The notes under the pieces are model-generated. The model ran no database searches. It saw only the letters and a list, made by a program, of their open reading frames with translations, and was not told where the DNA came from. A program made the translations under genes and the position numbers. Shown here in pieces: positions 49,001 to 56,988 of a DNA stretch of 61,132 bases. The first letter of the stretch is position 1; each line of letters starts with the position of its first letter. This stretch comes from Candidatus Methanomethylophilus sp. 1R26 (lineage in GTDB: Archaea; Thermoplasmatota; Thermoplasmata; Methanomassiliicoccales; Methanomethylophilaceae), in NCBI RefSeq assembly GCF_001481295.1, contig NZ_LOPS01000008.1:1-61132 (forward strand), in the 5' to 3' direction.

Positions 49001-49050
49001 ACCATAAGATCGTGCATCCTCTGTACGGGAGGTCCGCCGGCAATGCCTGA
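46045..49050 (+). CDS. Large protein with J-like start, zinc ribbons and fibronectin-like modules
   Basis: About 1001 residues. The start is uncertain: no ATG/GTG/TTG precedes the conserved N-terminus, and CTG 46045, overlapping the Hsp70 TGA (CTGAC), is the best position; one missing base could have removed an ATG. RRENYCRLLGLNPFEEDKYT followed by helices resembles a J domain without its HPD. Residues about 311-355 form two zinc ribbons (CPGCGGLIDMRQDTNFCPIC and CPKCGNVELAGNKCSRCG). The rest is beta-rich, three or more fibronectin-III-like blocks (SVYVDSAVSPGAEYYYKIY, YEYLFVAEYDVAGRTERSYG). No P-loop. Probably a scaffold or partner for the Hsp70s. Confidence 0.8.
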   Translation: MTDGRRENYCRLLGLNPFEEDKYTDESISKRIDAAAARWKKDCEHPNFRTEVEASHHLEDLPAIRTTMMNKTLRHGEFESAKKLLSAYASALKRYAVTLKDGSTYIPEGAVGDLTRAINWGDDVTAFTVRQASGLKEAEIPKLEDPDIVSAYETLRDLGLYTPMELVNTLIMMPEMGLRNALLDSGSSPADLRNAFGSAKARMRNIQRDFPRKNAYLTAIRKTALVISPDEKLERATRFGESMRIMEPAVEALDRNRWQRMDRNFIYGLISHYVAGEAADTDLAIRVLEVRCCERGYAADFSGSGPELRFCPGCGGLIDMRQDTNFCPICGREIRRICPKCGNVELAGNKCSRCGRVFADEDRRINAEAKEISEMIELGNIPTAEKMFSKLKLDYPHCSLGSLESSLGAASADYRRTVSRIEEDYKRRNLNAVKRGIERAKRKYPGIRDEGTLGDYYDEACEKVAEASALCTRAQNEEPAAAMKTYILASDVCPDHPMAVRRLKDFPPDGPDGGECEIAEDRVRISFRVPAEREGMTFCIYRGNGTLPEVDANTVPLSEIAGSVYVDSAVSPGAEYYYKIYSKRWGVLSRHYTICGPAVVVFEVTDASAEPIEDGLRITYSRPSGCSRVRVFRKLKGAAGEKELVGGAGAIEDRGLKGGRTYEYLFVAEYDVAGRTERSYGTTIEAVSPEYPSPVSELGLEWMRSENGNKATWASSVPVELYTSRSAAPRYGEIMPLKALEGIAEKIVPERTFEGGCIFGELPGAVNFVTAVSVIGETAVIGASQRVVNLRPFSGIRKKGDEGACIIRAEWPDDAESAALICRDAETGEESEPISVSRAAYEREGAIAMSMGSSEMMEVSMYAVYRIDGHEVRSAPRMFTAYSGRDVKVRYKVRTEKDRGHGMVRIVLDIRCPMKEDGDGSIPRVIMVLAKEGIPLRSDDGDMIWDSERPVNLDRGRAEISFQAAKEDADLKRMRLFFYDTDEYWHHKIVHPLYGRSAGNA

Positions 49051-50263
49051 CAAGAAGAGGCCCTATGTGTGCCCGTTCTGCTTCCATGAGATCGACCTCG
49101 GGAGGATCCATTACGTCTGCTCCGACCCGCTGTGCACCTCGAAGTTCCTGGCCATGCCCAGCAGCAGGCAGTTCCGCTCCGAGTTCAGGCCGAACGAGGA
49201 GATCGACCTGGAGAGGACCAGGTACCTGCACAAGGACAGGAACTCCCCGGACGCGGAGACGACCAAGCACCATATCATAAGGTCGTCCCCGGACGGCAGG
49301 TGCGAGATCTGCGGCAGGAGGTCCAAGGTCCGCCTGTGCCCCGAGTGCCACAACCCCATCTCCGGCTCGGCGGAGGAGAACGGGAGCCTGATCTTCGTCG
49401 TCCTCGGCGCGGACGGGGCCGGGAAGAGCCATTACATGGCCGCCCTCATCGACACCCTGGCCGGGAGGTTCTCCGAGGAGTTCGGGACCGAGTTCGTCCC
49501 GGCGACCGCCAGGACCGAGAACAGGTACGAGGACGTCTACCGCCGCCCCCTGTTCGTGGAGAACAGGACGATCGATCCCACCCTCCCCTACGAGGAGGAC
49601 AGGGGCGGCCACGAATCGCTGGTCTATTACCTCACCTTCCCGACGGCCGACGGCGGCAGGACGTACACGGTGGCGTTCTTCGACACCTCCGGGTACGACA
49701 TGGACGCACGCCGCGGCAAGATCGACCCGGACCTCCTGGCGGCCATAAGGAACGCCAGCGGCATACTGCTGCTGGTGGACCCGCTGCAGATGCCGCCGGT
49801 GGCCGAGGCCCTGGGCATGGAGCCGGACAGCGAGGACGCCGCCGACACGCTCACATACATCATCGAGCTGGTCCGCGGGCGCCCGCTGAGGTCCAGGGAG
49901 AAGATAGACAAGCCGCTGGCGGTGGCGCTGTCCAAGGCCGACCTGATCATGCGCGACCCGAAGGAAGGGGAGAGGAAGGACCTCTTCATCGGCCCCGAAT
50001 CGTCCCTGAGGGTGGCGCGCGTGAGGGGTCGCGCCGACCCGGTCTGCCTGGCGGAGGCCGGGACCGAGGTGGAGGAGTACTTCAGGAGGAACGCCTCCCA
50101 GAGGTTCATCTCCGCCGTCGGCGGCTTCAGGAAACACGAGTATTTCGCCGTCTCGGCGCTAGGATCGGAGCCGTCCGGGAGCGGGACAATTAAGGACGTA
50201 AAGCCTTTCAGGGCCGAGGACCCGTTCATCTGGCTCTTCACGGCCTGCGGAGGGAGGATCTGA
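49043..50263 (+). CDS. Zinc-ribbon P-loop GTPase-like protein
   Basis: 406 residues. Two zinc-finger halves (CPFCFHEIDLGRIHYVC at 10-26, CEICGRRSKVRLCPECHNP at 87-105), then a P-loop FVVLGADGAGKSHYMAAL (Walker A 122-129), FFDTSGYDMDAR (G3, Asp214) and LAVALSKADLIMRDP (G4-like SKAD). The order and the long insertions suggest a TRAFAC-type GTPase of the double-GTPase kind described with Hsp70/VWA conflict modules; this family name is my best match and not certain. Overlaps the previous gene by eight bases and precedes the GrpE-like gene by 3 nt, so one operon. Confidence 0.8.
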   Translation: MPDKKRPYVCPFCFHEIDLGRIHYVCSDPLCTSKFLAMPSSRQFRSEFRPNEEIDLERTRYLHKDRNSPDAETTKHHIIRSSPDGRCEICGRRSKVRLCPECHNPISGSAEENGSLIFVVLGADGAGKSHYMAALIDTLAGRFSEEFGTEFVPATARTENRYEDVYRRPLFVENRTIDPTLPYEEDRGGHESLVYYLTFPTADGGRTYTVAFFDTSGYDMDARRGKIDPDLLAAIRNASGILLLVDPLQMPPVAEALGMEPDSEDAADTLTYIIELVRGRPLRSREKIDKPLAVALSKADLIMRDPKEGERKDLFIGPESSLRVARVRGRADPVCLAEAGTEVEEYFRRNASQRFISAVGGFRKHEYFAVSALGSEPSGSGTIKDVKPFRAEDPFIWLFTACGGRI

Positions 50264-50266
50264 ATC

Positions 50267-51004
50267 ATGACAGAAGGAAACAACGAGATCGAGCTTGCTA
50301 AGTCAGCTGACAAACCGGCGAAGACCAGGAAGAAGGCGGCGGACGGAACCAAGAAGACGGCCTCGTCCAGGGTGACCGTCAAGATGGTGGACGAGAAGTT
50401 CGACAGGATCCTGGCGGAGATCTCCGCATCCGGCGGCCGCGGGACGAGCTCCGAGACCGAGCGCAGGGTCCAGGACATCTACTTCATGTCCGCCGACCTG
50501 GTGGAGAGGGTCAGGGCCCTGGAGAGCAGGCCGGTTCAGCCGGCCCAGGGCGCGCGCGCCGGGGAGCCCTACGTCACCTCGAGGGAGCAGTTCGAGGCCT
50601 ATTCCAAACTGGTCTCGCGCAGGGAAGGGGAACTGGCCGACAGCAAGTTCATGCTGCTCCTCTACAACATGTGCCAGATGAGGGAGGACATCAAGGAGAT
50701 GCTTGCGAACATGGAGCGCAACAAGGACAACCTCTCCATAGACGACATCCTAGACTCCTTCGAGACCTACGAGATCGACCTGGAGAACATGCTCACCGAT
50801 GCCGGCGTCGTCATCGGCCCCTACGGCAAGGACGGGGACAGGGTGGACACTGTGCATCAGAGGATCTCCGGCACCGTTCCGACGGACGACCCGGAACTCT
50901 CCGGGAAAGTGGCCGAGAGGCTGTCCGATGGTTACGAGTACAGCGGCCGCGCGGTCGTCAAAGAGAGGGTCACTGTTTACAAGAAAGCAGGCCAGCGAGA
51001 CTGA
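50267..51004 (+). CDS. GrpE-like nucleotide exchange factor, coiled coil
   Basis: 245 residues. A basic Lys/Ala N-terminus (TRKKAADGTKKTASSRVTVK), a long helical middle (about 60-175) and a C-terminal block GTVPTDDPELSGKVAERLSD, GYEYSGRAVVKERVTVYKKA that resembles the beta-domain of GrpE (gly-tyr, then R-x-AxVxV). GrpE opens the Hsp70 nucleotide pocket to release ADP. The two flanking Hsp70 genes fit. Similarity is weak apart from the C-terminus, so GrpE-like is a domain-level call. Confidence 0.65.
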   Translation: MTEGNNEIELAKSADKPAKTRKKAADGTKKTASSRVTVKMVDEKFDRILAEISASGGRGTSSETERRVQDIYFMSADLVERVRALESRPVQPAQGARAGEPYVTSREQFEAYSKLVSRREGELADSKFMLLLYNMCQMREDIKEMLANMERNKDNLSIDDILDSFETYEIDLENMLTDAGVVIGPYGKDGDRVDTVHQRISGTVPTDDPELSGKVAERLSDGYEYSGRAVVKERVTVYKKAGQRD

Positions 51005-51066
51005 GCCCGCACGGTTCATACAGCACTATCATCGATACAGCACAAGTACAGCACAGGTGAGAAGGG

Positions 51067-52754
51067 ATGGATAACAGCAGCTTGAAGGTCGGGATCGACC
51101 TAGGAACAACATATTCGTGCATCGCGTATCTGAACAACGAAGGGAAACCTGAGGTATGCAAGAACCTCTACGGCAGCGATACCACGCCGTCGGTGGTCTA
51201 CTTCAGGGAGGACGGCGACGTGCTGGTCGGGGAGACGGCCGTGGATGAATCGGTCGCCTTCGATCCGGAAAGGGCCTCCAGGTGGGTCAAGAGCCACATG
51301 GGGACCGATTGGAAGTTCTCCGTCGACGGGAAGGACTACACTCCGGTCAACATCTCCACGGTCATCCTGAAAAGGCTCATCGAGGACATAGATGAGCTGC
51401 AGGCCACCCATGTGAAGCGGGCGGTCATCACCTGCCCCGCGTACTTCGGGCAGAGGGAGAGGGACGCCACCAAGGAGGCGGGGCTCGAGGCAGGGCTCGA
51501 GGATGTCAAGATCCTGAACGAGCCCACGGCGGCCGCCATCTCGTTCGGCTTCGGGCACGAAGGAGACGGAAAGAAGAGGGTCCTGGTTTACGACCTCGGC
51601 GGAGGCACGTTCGATGTCACCGTCCTCGACATCGATGGCAACCGGTTCACGGCCGTGGCCACCGACGGGGAGATGAGGCTCGGGGGCATGATGTGGGATG
51701 AGGAGCTCTATAATCTGATCACCAAGAAGATCGCATCATCCTACGGCCTCAGCGCCGACGAGCTCTCGCTCAATCCGAAAGATTCCGGCAGGCTCCTGTA
51801 CGATGCCGAGAGGCACAAGAAGAGACTGTCTTCCAACGTCTCCGTCCGCGGTGCGTTCAATATGGAAGACGGCCGGCGCGGCTCGTATTCAGTCACCAGG
51901 AAGGAGTTCGAGGACGCTACCCGCCCCCTCATAACGACCACCGTCGATATCGTGAAACGCGCCCTGGAGACGAAGAACATCGACCCGGCAACGATCGACG
52001 CGTTCCTGCTCGTGGGCGGGTCATCCAAGATGCCGCAGGTCAAAGCGGCCCTCTCCGAGGCCTTCCCGAACAACAGCATCCAGGTCTTCGATCCGGACCA
52101 GTCCATCGCCAAGGGCGCGGCGCTGTTCAGCAGCTACTGCTTCGATGCCCCCGAACCTGAGATCATCCCCGTTCCCGCGCCGGCCCCGGCGGCCGCCCCC
52201 TCCGCGGCGGCCCGTCCGCCGCGGAGGTGCCCCCTGTCAGCCGTTCCGAGCCCCAGACGGTCAGGGAGAGCGGCATCGAGGTCATCGAGGAGCCCGAGCC
52301 CGTCGCGAAGGACGCCAACAGGATCATCGTCCACAACGTCCTCTCCAAGACGTTCGGCATCAGGGTCACCGACGAGAAGAAGAACGAGTACATCTCCAAC
52401 CTGATCTTCAGGAACGAGGTCCTGCCGATCAGCAAGACGAAGATCTATTACCCGGTCGATGAGGGGCAGAAGGTGGTCAAGGTCTCCATCTACGAGAACC
52501 TGGCGGACACCGGCACCGACAGGACCGAGATCGTCGAGAGCACCCCGGTCGGCGAGTTCCTGGTCAACCTCCCGGAGGGCGTCGACCGCAGGACCGAGGT
52601 ATCGGTCAGGTTCAAGGCGTCCGACGAGGGCATACTGACCGCCTCCGCCGACTGCCTCGGCACCCACAAGGAGTACGAGATCAAGTGCTCGTTCCAGACC
52701 ACCGAGGAGGAGAAGGAGCTCTCCAAGGGCCTGATAGAGAGGATGGTCCTGTGA
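51067..52754 (+). CDS. Second Hsp70-type chaperone ATPase (one frameshift)
   Basis: About 562 residues: MDNSSLKVGIDLGTTYSCIA, TPSVVYFREDGDVLVGETAV, AVITCPAYFGQRERDATKEA, NEPTAAAISFGFG, YDLGGGTFDVTVLDIDGNRF, FLLVGGSSKMPQVKAAL, then an Ala/Pro linker and a C-terminal beta-rich region (NVLSKTFGIRVTDEKK, EVLPISKTKIYYPVDEGQKV) like an Hsp70 substrate domain without its lid. The frame shifts near 52215-52225 in the Pro/Ala-rich linker. Preceded by a 62-nt gap that may hold its own promoter. It differs from DnaK of the normal chaperone set and is the last gene of the module. Confidence 0.9.
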
Positions 52755-52775
52755 TCGGAGGGGGCTCCGGCCCCC

Positions 52776-53507
52776 TCAGTCCTTCTCTTCCAGACGGCTC
52801 TCGGCCAGCATCTTTTGGAGGATCTCGCGCTCGGACCTGGAGATGTCCCGGTACCGCCCGGGCTTCAGATCCCCCAGCTCGATGTTCATCACCCTGACGC
52901 GCACGAGCCTCACCACGCCGTATCCGAAATAGGCGCACATCCTCCTGATCTGCCTGTTGAGGCCCTGCCTGAGCACTATCCTGAGCACCCTCGGGCCTTC
53001 GGCCGATACCTTGCAGCGGCGGGTCACGACGCCGTCCCCGAGCGGGACGCCCCCGGCCATCCCCTCCAGAAACTCGGGCACGATGTCGCGGTCCACGGTG
53101 ACCACGTATTCCTTCTCATGGCCGTACCTGGAGCGCATGATCCTGTTAGCCAGCTCGCCGTCGTTGGTGAGCAGCAGCAGGCCCTCCGAATCCTTGTCGA
53201 GCCTCCCCACCGTGAAGATCCTCTTGGGGTACCCGATGTACTTTATGACGGAGTCCTCGTTCCCGCGGTCCGAGGTGCATTCCAGGCCCCTCGGCTTGTT
53301 GAACGCGAGGATCACGGCAGGCCCCCGTTCCTTCGCTATCTTCCTGCCGTCGATGCGCACATCGTCCGCGGAGGAGACCTTCTCCCCCATCTCGGCAGGC
53401 CTCCCGTTGACCGTGACGCGGCCCGCATCGATGATGCGGTCGGCCTCCCTGCGGGAAGCGACGCCTGCCTCCGCGATGAACCTGTTGAGGCGAACCCGTT
53501 CCTCCAT
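52776..53507 (-). CDS. rluF: Pseudouridine synthase of the RsuA/RluF family
   Basis: 243 residues. An S4 RNA-binding domain at the N-terminus (LNRFIAEAGVASRREADRII, DAGRVTVNGRPAEMGEKVSS), then the pseudouridine synthase fold with catalytic Asp104 in GRLDKDSEGLLLLTNDGEL, and QGLNRQIRRMCAYFGYGVVR. The sequence is closest in pattern to bacterial RluF (23S rRNA U2604). This family is bacterial, so transfer into the archaeon is likely. TGA 52776-52778; convergent with the Hsp70 gene. The gene symbol is a family-level guess. Confidence 0.85.
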   Translation of the reverse strand: MEERVRLNRFIAEAGVASRREADRIIDAGRVTVNGRPAEMGEKVSSADDVRIDGRKIAKERGPAVILAFNKPRGLECTSDRGNEDSVIKYIGYPKRIFTVGRLDKDSEGLLLLTNDGELANRIMRSRYGHEKEYVVTVDRDIVPEFLEGMAGGVPLGDGVVTRRCKVSAEGPRVLRIVLRQGLNRQIRRMCAYFGYGVVRLVRVRVMNIELGDLKPGRYRDISRSEREILQKMLAESRLEEKD

Positions 53508-53578
53508 ATGCTGATGAATCGGGATCCCGTTATTAACGCTGACGATAAACCATAAACCGCCTGCGCGATATCCTGCGC

Positions 53579-54724
53579 ATGAGTCTATTCGGAAGGTCCC
53601 GCAGCGGCCCCGTCATCCGCGAGCAGAAGGCCGAGATGAACTGGGACACTGAGGACCCGTTCATCTTCGCGTCGCACCACAGCGACGACTATCCCTCCGG
53701 GAACCGCCAGCAGGCCCCTCCCCTGGAGGAGATAAAGAGGCGCCAGCTCGGGAACGATTTCACCAAGGAGCTGGGATACCGCATGTACCGCGGGAAGGTC
53801 GCCCCCGGGTTCCCGCTCCACCCGCATTGGGGGTACGAGACGGTCACGATATGCACCGAAGGCTACATCGACCATTTCGACAGCCTCGGCAACCAGGGCA
53901 GGTTCGGGTACGGAGACATGCAGTGGATCACCGCAGGCGGCATGTACGCCCATGACGAGATGTACCCCCTCGCCTTCGCCGACAGGAAGAACCCCCACTC
54001 GGTGACCCAGATCATGATCAACCTCCCGCTGAGGATGAAGAAGGGCCCCGCAGAGGTCAGCGATGTCTGGGCGGAGGACATCCCGACGGCCGAGGGGGAA
54101 GGATGGAAAGCGTGGATCTACGCCGGCGCCATGTTCGGGAAGACCGCCGAGGTGCCGAACAAAGGGAGCTGGGCGGCCGACCCGTCCCACCATGTGAGGA
54201 TCGTCAGGTTCTCCGCCGAGCCGGGAGCATCGTTCAGCCTGGAACCCATCGGCAGCGGCACCGGGCGCAGCATCTACTGCGAGAAGCCCGTCACGGTGGC
54301 CGGGAAATCCTACATCAGGGAGACCAGGCTGAAGCTCCGCCCCGACACGGAGTGCACCGTGGAGAACGGGAGCGAAAAGAACGAGATCTGGCTCCTCGAG
54401 GGGGACCCCATCGGCGAGAAGCAGCGCTCCTGGGGGCCGGTCGTCCTGGGGACCGATGCCGAGGTCCGTGAGGCCAACAACGAGATCCGCAGGAAGATGC
54501 TCTCGGAGTGGCCCTGGGACTACGTCAACAAGACCCAGCCTGTCGCCACGGACCGTTTCATCCGCTATGCGGACGGCACCGAGAAGCGCCCGAAACAGAA
54601 GGACCCGAGGGAGCTTCCGCCGGCCAGGCCGTTCACCGAGGAGGACATCGCCAGGGAGCGGGAGATCGACGCGAAGCAGAAGAAAAAGGAACGCTTCGCG
54701 GACCGGTGGAACGAAGACGACTGA
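53579..54724 (+). CDS. Pirin-like bicupin protein
   Basis: 381 residues: DTEDPFIFASHHSDDYPSGN, then the pirin core PGFPLHPHWGYETVTICTEG with His residues of the metal site, GRFGYGDMQWITAGGMYAHD, MINLPLRMKKGP and a second cupin with VRIVRFSAEPGASFSLEPIG. The C-terminal tail is unusually long and charged (EEDIAREREIDAKQKKKERF). Pirins bind a metal ion and may have quercetinase or redox-sensing roles; here the substrate is unknown. Start ATG 53579 follows a short AT-rich stretch. Confidence 0.88.
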   Translation: MSLFGRSRSGPVIREQKAEMNWDTEDPFIFASHHSDDYPSGNRQQAPPLEEIKRRQLGNDFTKELGYRMYRGKVAPGFPLHPHWGYETVTICTEGYIDHFDSLGNQGRFGYGDMQWITAGGMYAHDEMYPLAFADRKNPHSVTQIMINLPLRMKKGPAEVSDVWAEDIPTAEGEGWKAWIYAGAMFGKTAEVPNKGSWAADPSHHVRIVRFSAEPGASFSLEPIGSGTGRSIYCEKPVTVAGKSYIRETRLKLRPDTECTVENGSEKNEIWLLEGDPIGEKQRSWGPVVLGTDAEVREANNEIRRKMLSEWPWDYVNKTQPVATDRFIRYADGTEKRPKQKDPRELPPARPFTEEDIAREREIDAKQKKKERFADRWNEDD

Positions 54725-54830
54725 GCCAGATGCCGGGCCTCCGCTCCCGGAGGCCCGCTCTGTGCAGGAACGACAGGAAATCCGTCCGTTGCTGGAACAT
54801 CTTTAATATCCGCATCACGGTGCAAGTATC

Positions 54831-55112
54831 ATGGTCAAAGAGGTTCATGCGGCGCATATACTCGTCAAGGACGAGGCGAAGGCGAAGGATCTGATGGCAC
54901 AGGTCCAGGCCGGAAAGAATTTCGGCGAACTCGCCAGGAAGTACTCCGTGTGCCCTTCCAAGAAGAAGGGGGGCGACCTCGGCTGGTTCAGGCGCGGCCA
55001 GATGGTCAAGCCTTTCGAGGATGGGGCGTTCTCCGCGAAGAAGGGGGATGTCGTCGGTCCCGTGAAGACCGAGTTCGGCTGGCACGTGATCAAGATCCTC
55101 GAACAGAGATGA
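54831..55112 (+). CDS. ppiC: Parvulin-type peptidyl-prolyl isomerase
   Basis: 93 residues, a single parvulin domain: VHAAHILVKDEAKAKDLMAQ, KYSVCPSKKKGGDLGWFRRG, MVKPFEDGAFSAKKGDVVGP, VKTEFGWHVIKILEQ. Same size and motifs as bacterial PpiC/Par10. It speeds cis-trans isomerisation of proline bonds; cytosolic since no signal peptide. TTTAATATCC about 25-35 nt upstream is a likely promoter. Confidence 0.93.
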   Translation: MVKEVHAAHILVKDEAKAKDLMAQVQAGKNFGELARKYSVCPSKKKGGDLGWFRRGQMVKPFEDGAFSAKKGDVVGPVKTEFGWHVIKILEQR

Positions 55113-55146
55113 AACAGGACCATAACCGATCGGAGGACATATCTAC

Positions 55147-55431
55147 ATGGCTACAGCAAGTGCGAAGAAGGAATCGGCCAAGCCTGCGGCTAAGAAGGCC
55201 GCCCCCAAGAAGGAGACCGTGAAGGCCGCGTCCGAGACCAAGAAGGTCTGGCACATCACCAAGAGGACCGACGACAACCTGTGGCAGGTCAAGGCCGAGG
55301 GCGCCCAGAAGGCCACCAGGACCTTCACCACCAAGAAGGAAGCGGAAGAGTTCGTCAAGACCCTCAAGTCCAACAACGAAGGGTCCAGGGTCGTCTCCCA
55401 CAAGAAGGACGGGTCCTTCCAGAAGAAGTGA
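55147..55431 (+). CDS. DUF2188 protein with a basic Lys/Ala tail
   Basis: 94 residues. The first about 35 are Lys/Ala-rich (AKKESAKPAAKKAAPKKETV), like histone H1 tails. The remainder, VWHITKRTDDNLWQVKAEGA, TRTFTTKKEAEEFVKTLKSN and GSRVVSHKKDGSFQ, matches the DUF2188 fold. The basic tail suggests nucleic-acid binding. GGAGGA 9-14 nt before the ATG is a clear ribosome-binding site. Function unproved. Confidence 0.82.
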   Translation: MATASAKKESAKPAAKKAAPKKETVKAASETKKVWHITKRTDDNLWQVKAEGAQKATRTFTTKKEAEEFVKTLKSNNEGSRVVSHKKDGSFQKK

Positions 55432-55495
55432 AGAACCGCGCTATCATTTGGTATAGTGCTAACAGTCAAATAGCCGGCAGGTGTGAGGGAGTACT

Positions 55496-55891
55496 ATGAG
55501 CGTGGAACCGCGTTACGATTGCGCGATAGACGCCGCCATGTCAGTCATAGAAGGCAGGTGGAAGACCGTCATCATGTGCAAGCTGGCGCACGCCGGGAAG
55601 CCGATGAGGTACAACCAGCTCATGAACTCCATAAACGGGATCTCCCCCAGGATATTCACGATACAGCTGAAGGAGATGGAGAATGACGGCATCATCTTCC
55701 GCAACGTCATCTCAGAGAGGCCGAAGATCGTGGAGTACTCCCTTACCGAGAGAGGGCTCAGCCTGCTGCCCATACTCAAGGACCTTGCGGAATGGGGCCT
55801 CAGGAACATGTTCCCCAACATGGTCGAGTTCCCGAACGACATGACGGTCCCGGATGACAGCGAGATCAGGAAAGCAGTCGCTGCCAACTAA
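55496..55891 (+). CDS. HxlR-family transcriptional regulator
   Basis: 131 residues with the HxlR winged-helix pattern: DCAIDAAMSVIEGRWKTVIM, KPMRYNQLMNSINGISPRIF, TIQLKEMENDGIIFRNVISE, RPKIVEYSLTERGLSLLPIL. Usual Cys near the N-terminus present, which can sense thiols or aldehydes. AGGTGTGAGGGAG just upstream is a ribosome-binding site. No adjacent target gene is obvious; the 5S rRNA gene follows on the same strand. Confidence 0.9.
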   Translation: MSVEPRYDCAIDAAMSVIEGRWKTVIMCKLAHAGKPMRYNQLMNSINGISPRIFTIQLKEMENDGIIFRNVISERPKIVEYSLTERGLSLLPILKDLAEWGLRNMFPNMVEFPNDMTVPDDSEIRKAVAAN

Positions 55892-55923
55892 AACTTTTAT
55901 ACACCATCTCTATCTAGAGTTTT

Positions 55924-56047
55924 GGTCAGACGGCCACAGCAGAGGGGTTCACCCGGTCCCATCTCGAACCCGGAAGTTAAGCCCTCTCGCGTATCTGTCG
56001 CGTACTGTATTGCGCAAGTGTACGGGAAAGCAGACACGCTGTCTACC
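55924..56047 (+). rRNA. 5S ribosomal RNA
   Basis: GGTCAGACGGCCACAGCAGA starts a 124-nt sequence with the 5S core ACCCGGTCCCATCTCGAACC and CGGAAGTTAAGC. The two ends GGTCAGACGGC and GCTGTCTACC pair with one bulged C. TATA-like CTTTTATAC at about 55,893-55,901 sits 24 nt upstream of the first base, and TTTTCTTCTCTTC follows the 3' end. No 16S, 23S or tRNA gene is adjacent, so the 5S gene is unlinked, as in Thermoplasma and relatives. Confidence 0.93.
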
Positions 56048-56149
56048 ACTTTTCTTCTCTTCATTCTTCTGAGCATGCGTCATTTCATCCCGCTGCCCGT
56101 ATCATATTCTGGCTCTCCGTCAGGCGGCCGGTGTACATCCTGTCGATTA

Positions 56150-56190
56150 TATGCGCGCGCGTGAATTTGCGCGCGTGAGTTTATTAATCA
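56150..56190. repeat. Short GCGCGCGTGA direct repeat before the isoprenoid operon
   Basis: GCGCGCGTGA occurs twice (about 56,154 and 56,169) separated by ATTT, with GCGCGC arms also able to pair. TTTATTAATC immediately downstream looks like a TATA element for the kinase gene, so the repeats may be an operator or a chance GC repeat. Confidence 0.35.
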
Positions 56191-56199
56191 GAAGAGGCG

Positions 56200-56988
56200 A
56201 TGGGGCGCGCGATGATCCTGATCAAACTCGGCGGAAGCGTCATAACCGATAAGACCGCCTACCGCACCTTCAGGAAGGAGACCGTGGCCAGGCTCGCCGG
56301 GGAGATCAAGCGCTCCGGCGAAGACGTCCTCATCGTCCACGGGGCAGGGTCCTTCGGGCACGTCGTGTCCAAGGAGTACGGGATCCAGAAAGGCTACAGC
56401 AGGCCGGAGCAGATCCCGGCGGCGGCCCGCGTCATCTGCGACTGCTGCGAACTGTCGTCCATGGTGGTCGAGGAGCTCCTGGCCGCCGGCATACCCGCGG
56501 CCACCGTCCCCATCACGGCGGCGTTCGTGGCCGACGGCGGGAAGCTGATAGCCGACCATGACGAGCCCATCAAGAGGCTCACGGACCTCGGCATCATCCC
56601 CGTCATGTACGGCGATGTGATCGCCGACCGTTCCATGGGGTTCTCCATCGTCTCCGGGGACCAGATCATGGAGATGCTCTGCAGGATGTACTCCCCTGCC
56701 AGGGTCGTCTTCGTGTCCGACATAGACGGCCTGTACACCGCCGACCCCAAGACCGACCCCTCGGCGGAGCTCATCCGCGAGGTCACCAAGGATACCTTGG
56801 CGCACATCAGGACCGCGTCCTCGGTGGACGATGTCACCGGCGGCGTCGGGGCCAAGATGGAGGCCATGCTCAGGATGACCTCGGAGGACAGGGACTGCGT
56901 CCTGATCAACGGCAATGTGCCCGGACGTCTATACTCTCTGTTAAAAGGTCATGATGTCATCTGCACATCAGCCAAGGGAGGAATCTAA
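56200..56988 (+). CDS. Isopentenyl phosphate kinase
   Basis: 262 residues, or 258 from ATG 56212 ([14 protein letters not shown], the family-standard start). Amino-acid-kinase fold: [40 protein letters not shown] (catalytic His), VTVPITAAF-like region, VPVMYGDV-like [20 protein letters not shown] and [20 protein letters not shown]. The enzyme converts isopentenyl phosphate to IPP in the archaeal mevalonate pathway. It ends at TAA 56986-56988 overlapping the isomerase ATG, beginning a three-gene isoprenoid operon. Confidence 0.93.
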   Translation: MGRAMILIKLGGSVITDKTAYRTFRKETVARLAGEIKRSGEDVLIVHGAGSFGHVVSKEYGIQKGYSRPEQIPAAARVICDCCELSSMVVEELLAAGIPAATVPITAAFVADGGKLIADHDEPIKRLTDLGIIPVMYGDVIADRSMGFSIVSGDQIMEMLCRMYSPARVVFVSDIDGLYTADPKTDPSAELIREVTKDTLAHIRTASSVDDVTGGVGAKMEAMLRMTSEDRDCVLINGNVPGRLYSLLKGHDVICTSAKGGI

